Source: Streptomyces sp. NRRL F-5135 | Lineage (GTDB): Bacteria; Actinomycetota; Actinomycetes; Streptomycetales; Streptomycetaceae | Direction: 5' to 3' | NCBI RefSeq assembly: GCF_000719775.1 | Contig: NZ_JOHR01000002.1 | Coordinates: 248,001 to 312,000 of the forward strand | DNA length: 64,000 nucleotides | Part shown: in pieces, positions 43,790-52,066 of the stretch | How positions within the stretch are numbered: the stretch's first letter is position 1 | How the letters are laid out: each line of letters begins with the position of its first letter | Notes under the pieces: generated by a model | Seen by the model: the letters and a program-made list of their open reading frames with translations, nothing else | What the model was told of the DNA's origin: nothing | Database searches by the model: none | Position numbers and translations under genes: made by a program

Positions 43790-45060
43790 CAGTCGCCGGA
43801 GACCGTGACCGTCTCGTCGTTGTTGAGCTGGTTCACCAACTGCTTGACCTTCTCCTTGTCCCACACGAGGTTGCCGCCCACGCTGCCCGAGATCGGCATG
43901 TTCATGGACTTCCCCTCACCGCCCGTGACGCCCTTCATCGCGAAGAACATCTGGCCCAGCGACCACAGCGACATGTCCTTGTCCACGATCAGCGTGTCCA
44001 GGCCCGCGCCCATCGTCGGGTAGAGCTTGAACGGGTTGAGGATCGTGCCCGGCGTTGCCGTCTGGGAGGCCAGGGCCGCCAGGAACTTCTGCTGGTTCTT
44101 CGTACGGTCCAGGTCACTGCCCGCGAACGCGTACCGCGTCCGCACGAACGCCAGCGACTGCTCGCCGTCCAGGGTCTGCTTGCCCGCCTGGAAGTCCGCC
44201 CCGGACTTCTTGTCCTTGAACGCCTTCGGGATGTCGATCTCCACGCCGCCGATCGCGTCCACGATGTTGGCGAAGCCGGCGAAGCCGATCTCCACGTAGT
44301 GGTCGATGTGCAGGCCGGTGTTGAACTCGACGGTGCGGACCAGCAGCTCCGGTCCGTCCTCCGCGTACGCCGCGTTCAGCTTGGTCTGCCGGCCCGTGTT
44401 CGGGTAGACCTTGCCGGAGTCCGACCCCTTGAACGAGGGGATCGTCACGTTCGAGTCGCGCGGCAGGGAGATCAGCGTCGGGCCGTTCGAGCCGTCGTGC
44501 AGGATCATCATCGAGTCCGTGCGCTTGCCCTCGGCCGAACCCGTGTGGAGCTGCTTCTTCTGCTCGTCGGTCATGCCCTCACGGCTGTCCGAGCCGACGA
44601 TCAGGTAGTTCGTGCCGTCGCCCTGCGCCGGGCGCTCGATGACCTTGGAGAGGTCGACCTCCCGGTTGAGCTTTCCGTCGGCCCAGAAGTACGTGCCGAT
44701 GGAGACGCCGAGTATCACGATCACCAGCGTGAGCGCGCCCAGCTTGATCCGGCGTCCCCAGTCGGGCGCGGGCCGCGTCGGGCCCATGGCGCCGGCCCGG
44801 CGGTAGCCGCCGTCGCCCGGGCCACCGCCGGAGGGGGAGCCGTACACCTGGCCCGTGTTGTACGCCGGATCCGGGCCGGCACCGGGCGGCGGCCCGGCAC
44901 CCGGGCCGGGGGCGTACCCCTGCCCCTGCCGGGGCACGCCGCGTGACTGCACATGGGGCATCACGCGCGCGCCCTCGGGCTGGGCGCCCCCACTGCCGCG
45001 TCCGTAGCGGTCGCGCCGCTCACCGCGGTCGCCGGTCCATCCGTCGGGCCAATCATTCAT
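43789..45060 (-). CDS. LCP-family ligase 1 (LytR-CpsA-Psr)
   Basis: 423 aa. Cytoplasmic Gly/Pro-rich N terminus (about 95 residues), one TM helix (LGALTLVIVILGVSIGTYFWA), then the extracytoplasmic LCP domain: NYLIVGSDSREG, KRTDSMMILH, TLISLPRDSNVTIP, KLNAAYAEDGP, DHYVEIGFAGF, AFVRTRYAFAGSDLDRTKNQQKFL. Conserved Arg and Asp residues for pyrophosphate-lipid binding are all present. Transfers glycopolymers from lipid carriers to peptidoglycan. No LytR_C domain. Confidence 0.94.
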   Translation of the reverse strand: MNDWPDGWTGDRGERRDRYGRGSGGAQPEGARVMPHVQSRGVPRQGQGYAPGPGAGPPPGAGPDPAYNTGQVYGSPSGGGPGDGGYRRAGAMGPTRPAPDWGRRIKLGALTLVIVILGVSIGTYFWADGKLNREVDLSKVIERPAQGDGTNYLIVGSDSREGMTDEQKKQLHTGSAEGKRTDSMMILHDGSNGPTLISLPRDSNVTIPSFKGSDSGKVYPNTGRQTKLNAAYAEDGPELLVRTVEFNTGLHIDHYVEIGFAGFANIVDAIGGVEIDIPKAFKDKKSGADFQAGKQTLDGEQSLAFVRTRYAFAGSDLDRTKNQQKFLAALASQTATPGTILNPFKLYPTMGAGLDTLIVDKDMSLWSLGQMFFAMKGVTGGEGKSMNMPISGSVGGNLVWDKEKVKQLVNQLNNDETVTVSGD

Positions 45061-45303
45061 GCGCACCAGTGTGCCGGGCCCGCTCGTACGCCATACAGGG
45101 GTCATGGGAAATCGGGGCGGCCCTGTTGCGAATCTGATGCATTCACCTGGTCGGAGGCGGCCGAACGGGTGGGACGGGTGGTCGTACGGGGTGGGACGCG
45201 TAACCGTGCGGGTGGGGCAGGTGGCCGTTCCAGGTGGGACGCGTGACCGTGCGGCGGAGTGGGTGACCGTGCGGCGGCGCGGGCGGCCGTACGGGTGAGA
45301 CGG

Positions 45304-45338
45304 CGGGAGGCGGCACCCGGCTCCGGTACCGCCTCCCG
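45304..45338. terminator. hairpin after LppY/LpqO-like gene
   Basis: CGGGAGGCGG and CCGCCTCCCG arms with an inner ACCCGG-type stem, just past the stop of the DUF1259 gene (minus strand). The 240 bp between it and the LCP 1 start consist of degenerate GTGGGACGCGTGACCGTGCGG repeats. Confidence 0.7.
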
Positions 45339-45352
45339 GCCGCTCCGGGCCC

Positions 45353-46588
45353 TCAGTCGCCCCCGCCCTGACCGCCCGGTGTGACGCGGGTGGCGTCCAG
45401 CGCCGGGCGCAGCGCCCTGGCGATCCTGACCCCGTCGCCCACGGCCCAGATGTGCGTGAAGAACAGCCGGGGCTCCTCCGACAGACCGTGGTTGTGCAGC
45501 TCGACGAGGTTGATCTTCCCCTGCCGCAGCCGGGCGAGGACCTTCGGGACCTCGTCCGCCACCATGACGAAGTCACCGCTGAGCGCGACCCGGCCGCCGC
45601 CCAGGAGCTGCATGTTGAACGCCGTGGACGCGCCGAGGCCCTGGGGCAGTTCCATGCCGCGGTCGACGATCGTCTCGCGGCGGTGGAAGACGATCTTGTA
45701 GAGACCGCCGTCGTTGGAGCCCGTTCCGCCCAGCGCGGCGTCGATCCGCCGGGTGTCCAGGTCGAGCGGCGGATTCTCCAGGCTCCGGGGGCGCGGCTGG
45801 GGCGCCGGGGTGGCCGTGCGGTCGATGGCCGCGCGTACGCCGCGGGCCAGCGCCACCGCGTCGTGGCCGTGCGCGTGGACGTGGATCCACCACACGTCGG
45901 GGGAGTGGGCGAGCAGGTGCTTGTGCAGCGCGGTCATCTCGATGTGGTGCGCGAACAGCGCGTCGGACACCCGCTGGAGCTCGTTCTCCGCGCAGACCAG
46001 GTCGCCCATGACCAGCGTGGAGCCGTCCTCGTAGCGCACGAAGGCCACGTGCGAGCCGAGGGCCAGCCCCGGGGACACCTTGACGCCGTACGAGACGACG
46101 TCCAGGTCGGTGCGCGGGAAGCGGGCGTGGAGGAACTCGCCGCGCACCATGCTGGGACCGCCGGAGAGCCCCAGCGCCTTGACGACGTGGTCCCAGTCGC
46201 CCGCCTTGGTCCTGACCGGCTTGAGGGGGCGTCCGTGACCCGAGTGGTCCGGGCCGCGCGGGTGCCCGGAGTGGTCCGGGGGGACCGGGCCGCCGCCGCG
46301 CCGGGTGTCGGCGTGGGCGGTGGCCGTGCCCGGCCCGGCCAGTCCCGTTCCGGCCATGCCCACCCCGGCCAGCAGCGGCGCGAACGCGGCGGCGGCCAGG
46401 AGCCGGCGCCGCGGTGCCCCGGCGGTTGTGCCGGTCCGCGGTGTCCCGGCGAGTACCCCGGTTCGGGGGCCGCCCGCTTTCCCCGCGCCGGTGTTCCGTG
46501 CGTCCGTTCCTCGCGTGTGCGTTCGCGGCGTGGCGGTCCGTGGCGTGGCGGCCCCGGGGGACATGTCCTGCTCTCGGTTTCCGCTCAC
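45353..46588 (-). CDS. DUF1259 (LppY/LpqO-like) exported protein
   Basis: About 411 aa. Thr/Arg-rich N region, then RRRLLAAAAFAPLLAGVGMAG, a possible Tat signal. Two tandem DUF1259 repeats follow: GDWDHVVKALGLSGGPSMVRGEF ... HHIEMTALHKHLLAHSPDVWWIHVHAHG and IVFHRRETIVDRG ... INLVELHNHGLSEEPRLFFTHIWAVG (segments quoted in part). Paired His residues in each repeat suggest metal binding. Start uncertain: GTG 46588 has GGAGG ten bases upstream; ATG 46564 is an alternative. Function unknown. Confidence 0.82.
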   Translation of the reverse strand: MSGNREQDMSPGAATPRTATPRTHTRGTDARNTGAGKAGGPRTGVLAGTPRTGTTAGAPRRRLLAAAAFAPLLAGVGMAGTGLAGPGTATAHADTRRGGGPVPPDHSGHPRGPDHSGHGRPLKPVRTKAGDWDHVVKALGLSGGPSMVRGEFLHARFPRTDLDVVSYGVKVSPGLALGSHVAFVRYEDGSTLVMGDLVCAENELQRVSDALFAHHIEMTALHKHLLAHSPDVWWIHVHAHGHDAVALARGVRAAIDRTATPAPQPRPRSLENPPLDLDTRRIDAALGGTGSNDGGLYKIVFHRRETIVDRGMELPQGLGASTAFNMQLLGGGRVALSGDFVMVADEVPKVLARLRQGKINLVELHNHGLSEEPRLFFTHIWAVGDGVRIARALRPALDATRVTPGGQGGGD

Positions 46589-46639
46589 CTTCTGAGCACC
46601 TCCATACGTGGACGTAGGTCTGCGTCCGTCGCGAGTGGT

Positions 46640-46667
46640 GGACCCCGGACCCCGGACCCCGGACCCC
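46640..46667. repeat. GGACCCC x4 tandem repeat
   Basis: Four exact 7-bp units between the DUF1259 start and the LCP 2 stop. A 7-bp unit indicates noncoding sequence. Confidence 0.9.
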
Positions 46668-46722
46668 GTAGCCGGGCCGGGCCGCCGTCCCACGGCACGT
46701 GCCGCGGCCGTGCCGTGAGTGT

Positions 46723-48273
46723 TCAGGGACACACGGCCTGGTCCCCGGTCATCGCCTCGAACGCGCCCTTGGACGCATTCTGAGCGCGAACGGGCGTCAC
46801 CGCTCGGTAGTCGGATCCCGCCAGCACCTTCAGCGTCGGACCCTGCTGGGGGACGGGGCGCAGCTCACTGCCCGGAAGCGCGGCCGCCAGGGACTTCGCG
46901 GAGCGGTCCCAACGCGGGTCGTACATGACGACCGTCCGGCGTACGTCGGGTCCGTCCGAGCCCAGCGGAGCCCCGGTCGTGCGGAAGCCCGTGGCGCGCA
47001 GGGCGTCGTCCACGCGCCGGCCGAGGCCGTCCGTCGGCGTGCCGTTGTAGACCTGCACCCGGATGTCCTGCGGCCGGACCTCGACCACCTTCCCGCCCTT
47101 GGCGTCCCTGGTGCTGTCCCCGGCGCTCCCCTCGGCGCTTCCATCGGGGTTCCCCTCGTCGCCGTCGGAAGGCGGCTCCGGAGCCAGCGGCTTGTCCTCG
47201 CGCACGGCGTCGAACAACTCCTTCGACTTCACCGGGTCCCAGGTCAGCGCCGTACCGCCACCGGGCACCGGGATCTCGGCGGGCGCCAGCGGCACGGACG
47301 TGAACTCCGACGAGGACGGGGAGAAGCCGCGCATCGCCTCGTTCACGGCGAGCATCTGCCGCATGCCGAATCCGGCGTCGGCCCGGACCGAGCCCAGCAC
47401 CGTGGCGGCGACCTTCTGGAACCTCACCGGGTTCAGCAGCACCCCGCTGGAGGTCGCCCGGCTGATGAGAGCCGCCACGAAGCGCTGCTGGCGGCGCATC
47501 CGGCCCAGGTCGGCGGCGTTGTCGAGGTGGCGGGACCGTACGTACTGGAGCGCCTGGCCGCCGTTCAGCCGGTGCGTGCCCGGTGCCAGCGCGAGACCGG
47601 TGTAGGTGTCCTTGAGCGGCTGCGGGGTGCAGATGTCCACGCCGCCCACCGCGTCCACCGTCTTCATGAAGTTCGCGAAGTCGATCTCCAGGTAGTGGCT
47701 GATCTTGACCCCGGTCATCCGCTCCACGGTCCGGACCGTGAGGCTCGGCCCGCCCTCGGCGTAGGCCGCGTTGATCTTCACCGGGTGGGGCTTGTGGTGC
47801 TCGCCGGTGGTGGTGTCGGTGTGTTCCGGCAGTTCCGCGTAGCTGTCCCGGGGGACGCTCACCACGCTCGCGCGCCGCCCGTCCTCCGAGAGGTGGACGA
47901 GCATGATCGTGTCCGTGCAGTGGCAGGGCTCGCCACCGAGCCGGTAGGTCCGCCGCTGCTCCTCGGTGATCTTGTCGCGGCCGTCGGTGCCCACGAGGAG
48001 GATGTTCAGGCCGTGGCCCGCGTCGGGGCGGTTCTTCATGTCCTTGAACGGGTCGACCCGGCCGATCTCCGTGTCCAGGCTGGTCACGACGGCGTGGCCG
48101 ATGCCGCCGACGCCCAGCACCAGGACGGACAGGGTCGTCACCAGCCGGGTGCCCCAGCGTGGCCGGGCCCCCCGGGGGCCGCCCCGCCGCCGGTTCCTGG
48201 TCCCGGTCCGGGGCCGTGCGGGAGCCGTGGGCGGGGGCACCGCACGGCTGTCCGGGCGAGGCGGTGTGGGCAC
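46723..48273 (-). CDS. LCP-family ligase 2 with LytR_C domain
   Basis: 516 aa. GTG 48273 has GGAGG seven bases upstream. TM helix about 45-65; LCP domain NILLVGTDGRDK, SVVSVPRDSYAELP, KINAAYAEGGPSL, SHYLEIDFANFM, QYVRSRHLDNAADLGRMRRQQRF; then Asp/Gly/Glu linker and a LytR_C domain starting DIRVQVYNGTPTDGLGRRV. Odd feature: where other LCPs have Arg before TDT the sequence is PCHCTDTIMLVH, introducing two adjacent Cys. Members with this CxC look to be a separate Streptomyces subgroup. Confidence 0.93.
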   Translation of the reverse strand: MPTPPRPDSRAVPPPTAPARPRTGTRNRRRGGPRGARPRWGTRLVTTLSVLVLGVGGIGHAVVTSLDTEIGRVDPFKDMKNRPDAGHGLNILLVGTDGRDKITEEQRRTYRLGGEPCHCTDTIMLVHLSEDGRRASVVSVPRDSYAELPEHTDTTTGEHHKPHPVKINAAYAEGGPSLTVRTVERMTGVKISHYLEIDFANFMKTVDAVGGVDICTPQPLKDTYTGLALAPGTHRLNGGQALQYVRSRHLDNAADLGRMRRQQRFVAALISRATSSGVLLNPVRFQKVAATVLGSVRADAGFGMRQMLAVNEAMRGFSPSSSEFTSVPLAPAEIPVPGGGTALTWDPVKSKELFDAVREDKPLAPEPPSDGDEGNPDGSAEGSAGDSTRDAKGGKVVEVRPQDIRVQVYNGTPTDGLGRRVDDALRATGFRTTGAPLGSDGPDVRRTVVMYDPRWDRSAKSLAAALPGSELRPVPQQGPTLKVLAGSDYRAVTPVRAQNASKGAFEAMTGDQAVCP

Positions 48274-48304
48274 GGCGGGACCTCCGCGGTGACGGGGCCT
48301 CCGC

Positions 48305-48391
48305 ACGGACGCCGAGGGGCTACGGACGTTGGGGAGTACGGACGCCGAGGGGCTACGGACGGTGGGGGAGCCGAGAGGCTGCGGACGGTGG
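48305..48391. repeat. 33-bp tandem repeat
   Basis: Units starting ACGGACGCCGAGGGGC at 48305 and 48338, plus a shorter degenerate third copy. Lies in the promoter region of LCP 2 (minus strand). Confidence 0.85.
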
Positions 48392-48624
48392 GAATCGCCA
48401 GAACGGTAGGCCCATATGATCAGTGCCCCGGGGCAGCCACCCGGGCGGGGCGCGTCGCGTTCCCCCGTTCGCGGTAACGTGGCCGGGCCAGCGCCGTCTC
48501 CCGAATCCGGTCATGGCCCGGGCGCCCCGTACGCGTCGGTACGCCGCACGTACCCGTGAGCACGCCGTCGGTACGCGGCCCGGCCGAGGCCGGACCCGGG
48601 CCCGAAGGACCCCAGAAGGACCAC

Positions 48625-49683
48625 ATGCCTGCCCTGCCCCCCGCGGTCTCCGTGATCATGCCGGTGCTCAATGAGGAACGTCATCTGAGGAACTCCGTCC
48701 GGCACATCCTGGAGCAGGAGTACGACGGCGAGATGGAGGTGGTGATCGCCCTCGGACCGTCCACGGACCGCACCGACGAGATCGCCGCGGAACTGGTACG
48801 GGAGACCGCGTCGAGCGAGCGCGCCCGGGTCCGTACCGTGCCCAATCCCACCGGCCGCACCCCCGCCGCCCTGAACGCGGCGATCAAGGCGTCCAGGTAC
48901 CCCGTGGTCGTCCGGGTCGACGGCCACGGCATGCTCTCGCCGAACTACATCGCCACCGCCGTCCGCCTGCTGGAGGAGACGGGCGCCGAGAACGTCGGCG
49001 GCATCATGCACGCCGAGGGCGAGAACGACTGGGAGCACGCGGTCGCCGCCGCCATGACCTCGAAGATCGGCGTGGGCAACGCGGCCTTCCACACCGGAGG
49101 CCGGGCCGGGCCCGCCGAGACCGTGTACCTGGGCGTGTTCCGGCGCGCGGCGCTGGAGCGGCTGGACGGCTACAACGAGGAGTTCATCCGGGCCCAGGAC
49201 TGGGAGCTGAACTTCCGGATCCGTGAGTCGGGCGGAGCGGTCTGGTTCTCGCCCGAACTCCGCGTCCAGTACCGACCCCGCCCCTCGGTACGGGCGCTGG
49301 CCAAGCAGTACAAGGACTACGGGCGCTGGCGCCATGTCGTCGCCCGCTACCACGCGGGCTCGATCAACCTCCGGTACCTCGCCCCGCCGGCGGCGGTCTG
49401 CGCCATCGCGGCGGGCCTGGTGGCCGGCGTCCTGGTCACTCCGTGGGGGCTGGTCGTACCGGGCGGCTATCTGGCGGCGATCGTCGCCGGTTCCGTACCC
49501 GCGGGCAGGGGGCTGCCGCTGAAGGCGCGGCTCCAGATCCCGGTGGCGCTGGCGACCATGCACATGTCGTGGGGGTTCGGCTTCCTGACGAGCCCGCGCT
49601 CACTGGCGAAGAAGGTCATCGCCAGCCGCCGGCCGGCCGCCCGGCAGCAGGACGACAACGTCGGGGCGACGGGAACGCCCTGA
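48625..49683 (+). CDS. family 2 glycosyltransferase (ExoA-like)
   Basis: 352 aa. GT-A domain: VSVIMPVLNEERHL, LGPSTDRTDE, RTPAALNAAIKASRY, VVVRVDGHGMLSP (DxD-like), YNEEFIRAQDWELNFRI (ED motif), with two C-terminal membrane helices (AAVCAIAAGLVAGVLV and YLAAIVAGSV). Resembles succinoglycan ExoA-type transferases acting on lipid-linked sugars at the membrane. ATG preceded by AGAAGGA. The only plus-strand gene inside the LCP run; divergent from LCP 2. Confidence 0.9.
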   Translation: MPALPPAVSVIMPVLNEERHLRNSVRHILEQEYDGEMEVVIALGPSTDRTDEIAAELVRETASSERARVRTVPNPTGRTPAALNAAIKASRYPVVVRVDGHGMLSPNYIATAVRLLEETGAENVGGIMHAEGENDWEHAVAAAMTSKIGVGNAAFHTGGRAGPAETVYLGVFRRAALERLDGYNEEFIRAQDWELNFRIRESGGAVWFSPELRVQYRPRPSVRALAKQYKDYGRWRHVVARYHAGSINLRYLAPPAAVCAIAAGLVAGVLVTPWGLVVPGGYLAAIVAGSVPAGRGLPLKARLQIPVALATMHMSWGFGFLTSPRSLAKKVIASRRPAARQQDDNVGATGTP

Positions 49684-49772
49684 CCGCCTGTCTGCCTGAC
49701 GGCCTGACGGTTCGACAGCCGGCAACGGTCAGTCGGCGACGGTCAGTCGGCGGCCGGCAGCCGTAATGACGA

Positions 49773-49817
49773 AGAGGCGCCCGTGGCCGGGTCGTTCACC
49801 CGGCCACGGGCGCCTCT
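49773..49817. terminator. 20-bp perfect bidirectional terminator
   Basis: Arms starting AGAGGCGCCCGTGGCC with loop CGTTC between the convergent glycosyltransferase and LCP 3 genes. Confidence 0.93.
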
Positions 49818-49869
49818 CCCATGTCTCACGCACCACGCGTCGCACATGCCCGCGTGCGCGCGCTCGCCA

Positions 49870-51966
49870 TCACCAGCGGTACGACTCGTACACGTCCATG
49901 CAGGCGTCCTCCTCGGAGCCGTTGATCGCGTCCGCCGCCTCCGGCAGGCCGCCCGCCTTGGGCTTCTTCGGCTTCGGGTACGACGTTCCGTCCCGCCAGT
50001 CGGCGCCCACGACCACGGTCACCCCGGACACGTCCGTGGACCGCTTCACCTGGTTCAGCGGTATACCGAGCGCCGTGGCCACCGCCTGCGCGGCGCCCTC
50101 CATGTCCGCGCTCGGGTAGCCGACCTCGGTCTTCTCCCGCGGGGTCGTGGTCGCGTCGGCCTGCGCCAGGGCGTAGCCCTTGGCCACGAGAGCCTGGACG
50201 ACGACGGAGGCACGGCCGCCGACCGGGGCCGCCTGCGCGTCGCCGGTGCCGTTCCGTACGAGCACACCGGTATCGGCGGGGTCCGAGGCCAGGTCCTTCA
50301 CGGCGGGCCCCGCCCGTTCGGCCGGCCTGTCCGCACCGGCGGCCTTCTCCGACCCCGAGGCCTTGTCCGAGCCCTTCGAGCCCTTCGAGTCCTCCGTGGG
50401 CTCTCCGTTGCTGTCGAACGCCACGTCGTCGCGGAGCATCGCCCACATCGTGCCGGCGTCCTCCGCCTCGACGAGGTGGTTGGGGTCCTGCGGGTCGGCC
50501 ACCGTGGGCATCGTGGTCATGGTGATGCGATTGGTCGGCACGTCCTTGAGCTGCATGGCCAGGTCGAACAGCTTGTTGACCGTACCGATCTCCTCTGAGA
50601 CCTCCAGCGACTCGGTCGCGGCCTCCGCCAGACCCGTCAGCCGGGGCGTGTCGGTGAAGACGCTCTGCGACTTCAGCTCGCGGAGCATCGAGTTCAGGTA
50701 CATGTGCTGCGCCTTGGCGCGGCCGAGATCGCTGTAGAAGGCGTGGCGGGTGCGCAGCCACTGCAACGCCTGCTCGCCCTGGATCTGGTGCGACCCCTTC
50801 GTGAGCTTGAGGCCGGAGCCGCCGGGCACGCCGGGCAGCGGCCGGTCCCAGATGTTGTCCTTGACGCACACCTCGACGCCGCCTATCGCGTCCGCCATCT
50901 TCACCACACCGGAGAAGTCGATCGTCATCCAGTGGTCGATGTAGACGCCGGTCAGCTTCTCCCAGGTGCTCAGGGTGCAGCCGGGGCCGCCGCGCGCCAG
51001 CGTCTCGTTGATGATGGTGTTGGTCTCCGGGAAGACCTCGCCCGTCCTGGCGTCCTCGCACTCCGGGATGTCGACCCGGGTGTCCCGGGGGATGCTCACG
51101 ACCGAGGCGTTCTTCCGGTCGGCGGACACGTGGAGCAGCATCTGGACGTCCGCGAGCGGCGGGTTGTCGGCGGTGTCCCTGCTGCCGCCGAGCTTCACGT
51201 TCTCCGCCTTGGCCCGGCTGTCCGAGCCGAGCAGCAGGATGTTCAGCGGGGTCTGGCCGGCCGAGTTGGCGACGGGCTTGTTCACGCCGCTGGCGCCGTT
51301 GCTGCGCTCGCCGCTGCGGAGGTTGCCGTTGAGGTGCCTGATGTAGACATAGGCCGCGCCGGCCGTCCCGAGTATGAGCAGGGCCAGTACGGCGGAGGCC
51401 CAGCGCAGTACGCGCAGGGGGCGCCGGGAGCGCGTCGTACGCCCCGGTGCCTCACCGCCGCCGACGCCGTCGGCTCCGTCAGCGCCGGCACCCTGGGCGG
51501 CGGCGGCCCGGCCACCCGCGGCCCGGGGATCGCCGGCGTCCTTGGCACCGCCGGCATCCTCGACCTGGTCGGCACCCGCACCGCCGAGCCCCTTGGCACC
51601 GCCGACTTCCTGGGTGCCGTCGGCACTCTTGGCGCTGTCGGCTTCCTTCACGCCGCCGGCCTCAGGCCCCGGCCCGCCGTCGCCCGGTGCCTCCCGCACC
51701 CACCGGCCACCGCCCGCCGTGGCCAGGACCTTCGGCTCGTTCTCCTGGTCGTCCGGCCCCTCCGGGCCACCGCCCGCGCCCGCGCCCGCCGCCCCGGCGG
51801 CCGACGCGCGCTCCGTGCCGTCGGCCGCCTCGCGTGGCCCCGGCACCTTCTCCTCGTGCTTCACGCGCTTCCCGTGCTTCTCGTACAAGCTGTTGTCCCC
51901 ACCCGGATCACGGGTCTGTCGAGCGCTTTCGTGCTCTCCCTCCCGCTTCGCACCGCCTCGACGCAC
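49870..51966 (-). CDS. LCP-family ligase 3 with LytR_C domain
   Basis: 698 aa, unusually long because of a cytoplasmic N terminus of about 190 Gly/Ala/Glu-rich residues. TM: WASAVLALLILGTAGAAYVYI. LCP domain: NILLLGSDSRAK, PLADVQMLLHVSADRKNASVVSIPRD (split), IDHWMTIDFSGVVKM, WLRTRHAFYSDLGRAKAQ. LytR_C at the end: TGVLVRNGTGDAQAAPVGGRA. GTG start preceded by GGGGGA. The LCP position usually RxDT reads ADVQ here. First upstream of a cluster of three adjacent LCP genes. Confidence 0.93.
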   Translation of the reverse strand: MRRGGAKREGEHESARQTRDPGGDNSLYEKHGKRVKHEEKVPGPREAADGTERASAAGAAGAGAGGGPEGPDDQENEPKVLATAGGGRWVREAPGDGGPGPEAGGVKEADSAKSADGTQEVGGAKGLGGAGADQVEDAGGAKDAGDPRAAGGRAAAAQGAGADGADGVGGGEAPGRTTRSRRPLRVLRWASAVLALLILGTAGAAYVYIRHLNGNLRSGERSNGASGVNKPVANSAGQTPLNILLLGSDSRAKAENVKLGGSRDTADNPPLADVQMLLHVSADRKNASVVSIPRDTRVDIPECEDARTGEVFPETNTIINETLARGGPGCTLSTWEKLTGVYIDHWMTIDFSGVVKMADAIGGVEVCVKDNIWDRPLPGVPGGSGLKLTKGSHQIQGEQALQWLRTRHAFYSDLGRAKAQHMYLNSMLRELKSQSVFTDTPRLTGLAEAATESLEVSEEIGTVNKLFDLAMQLKDVPTNRITMTTMPTVADPQDPNHLVEAEDAGTMWAMLRDDVAFDSNGEPTEDSKGSKGSDKASGSEKAAGADRPAERAGPAVKDLASDPADTGVLVRNGTGDAQAAPVGGRASVVVQALVAKGYALAQADATTTPREKTEVGYPSADMEGAAQAVATALGIPLNQVKRSTDVSGVTVVVGADWRDGTSYPKPKKPKAGGLPEAADAINGSEEDACMDVYESYRW

Positions 51967-51999
51967 CGCGTTCCCCCTGTGTCAGGCAGGCCGTACGAC

Positions 52000-52064
52000 C
52001 CGGAGCGGCTGGGGCCTTCCGTTCGAACATCGCCCGTCCGAACGAAAGGCCCCAGCCGCTCCGG
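52000..52064 (-). terminator. long-stem terminator between LCP 3 and LCP 4
   Basis: About 25-bp stem (CCGGAGCGGCTGGGGCCTT and its complement, one mismatch pair further in) with a 13-nt loop, beginning 2 bp beyond the LCP 4 stop. It also lies just upstream of the LCP 3 start, so LCP 3 needs its own promoter within about 34 bp or read-through. Confidence 0.92.
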
Positions 52065-52066
52065 TG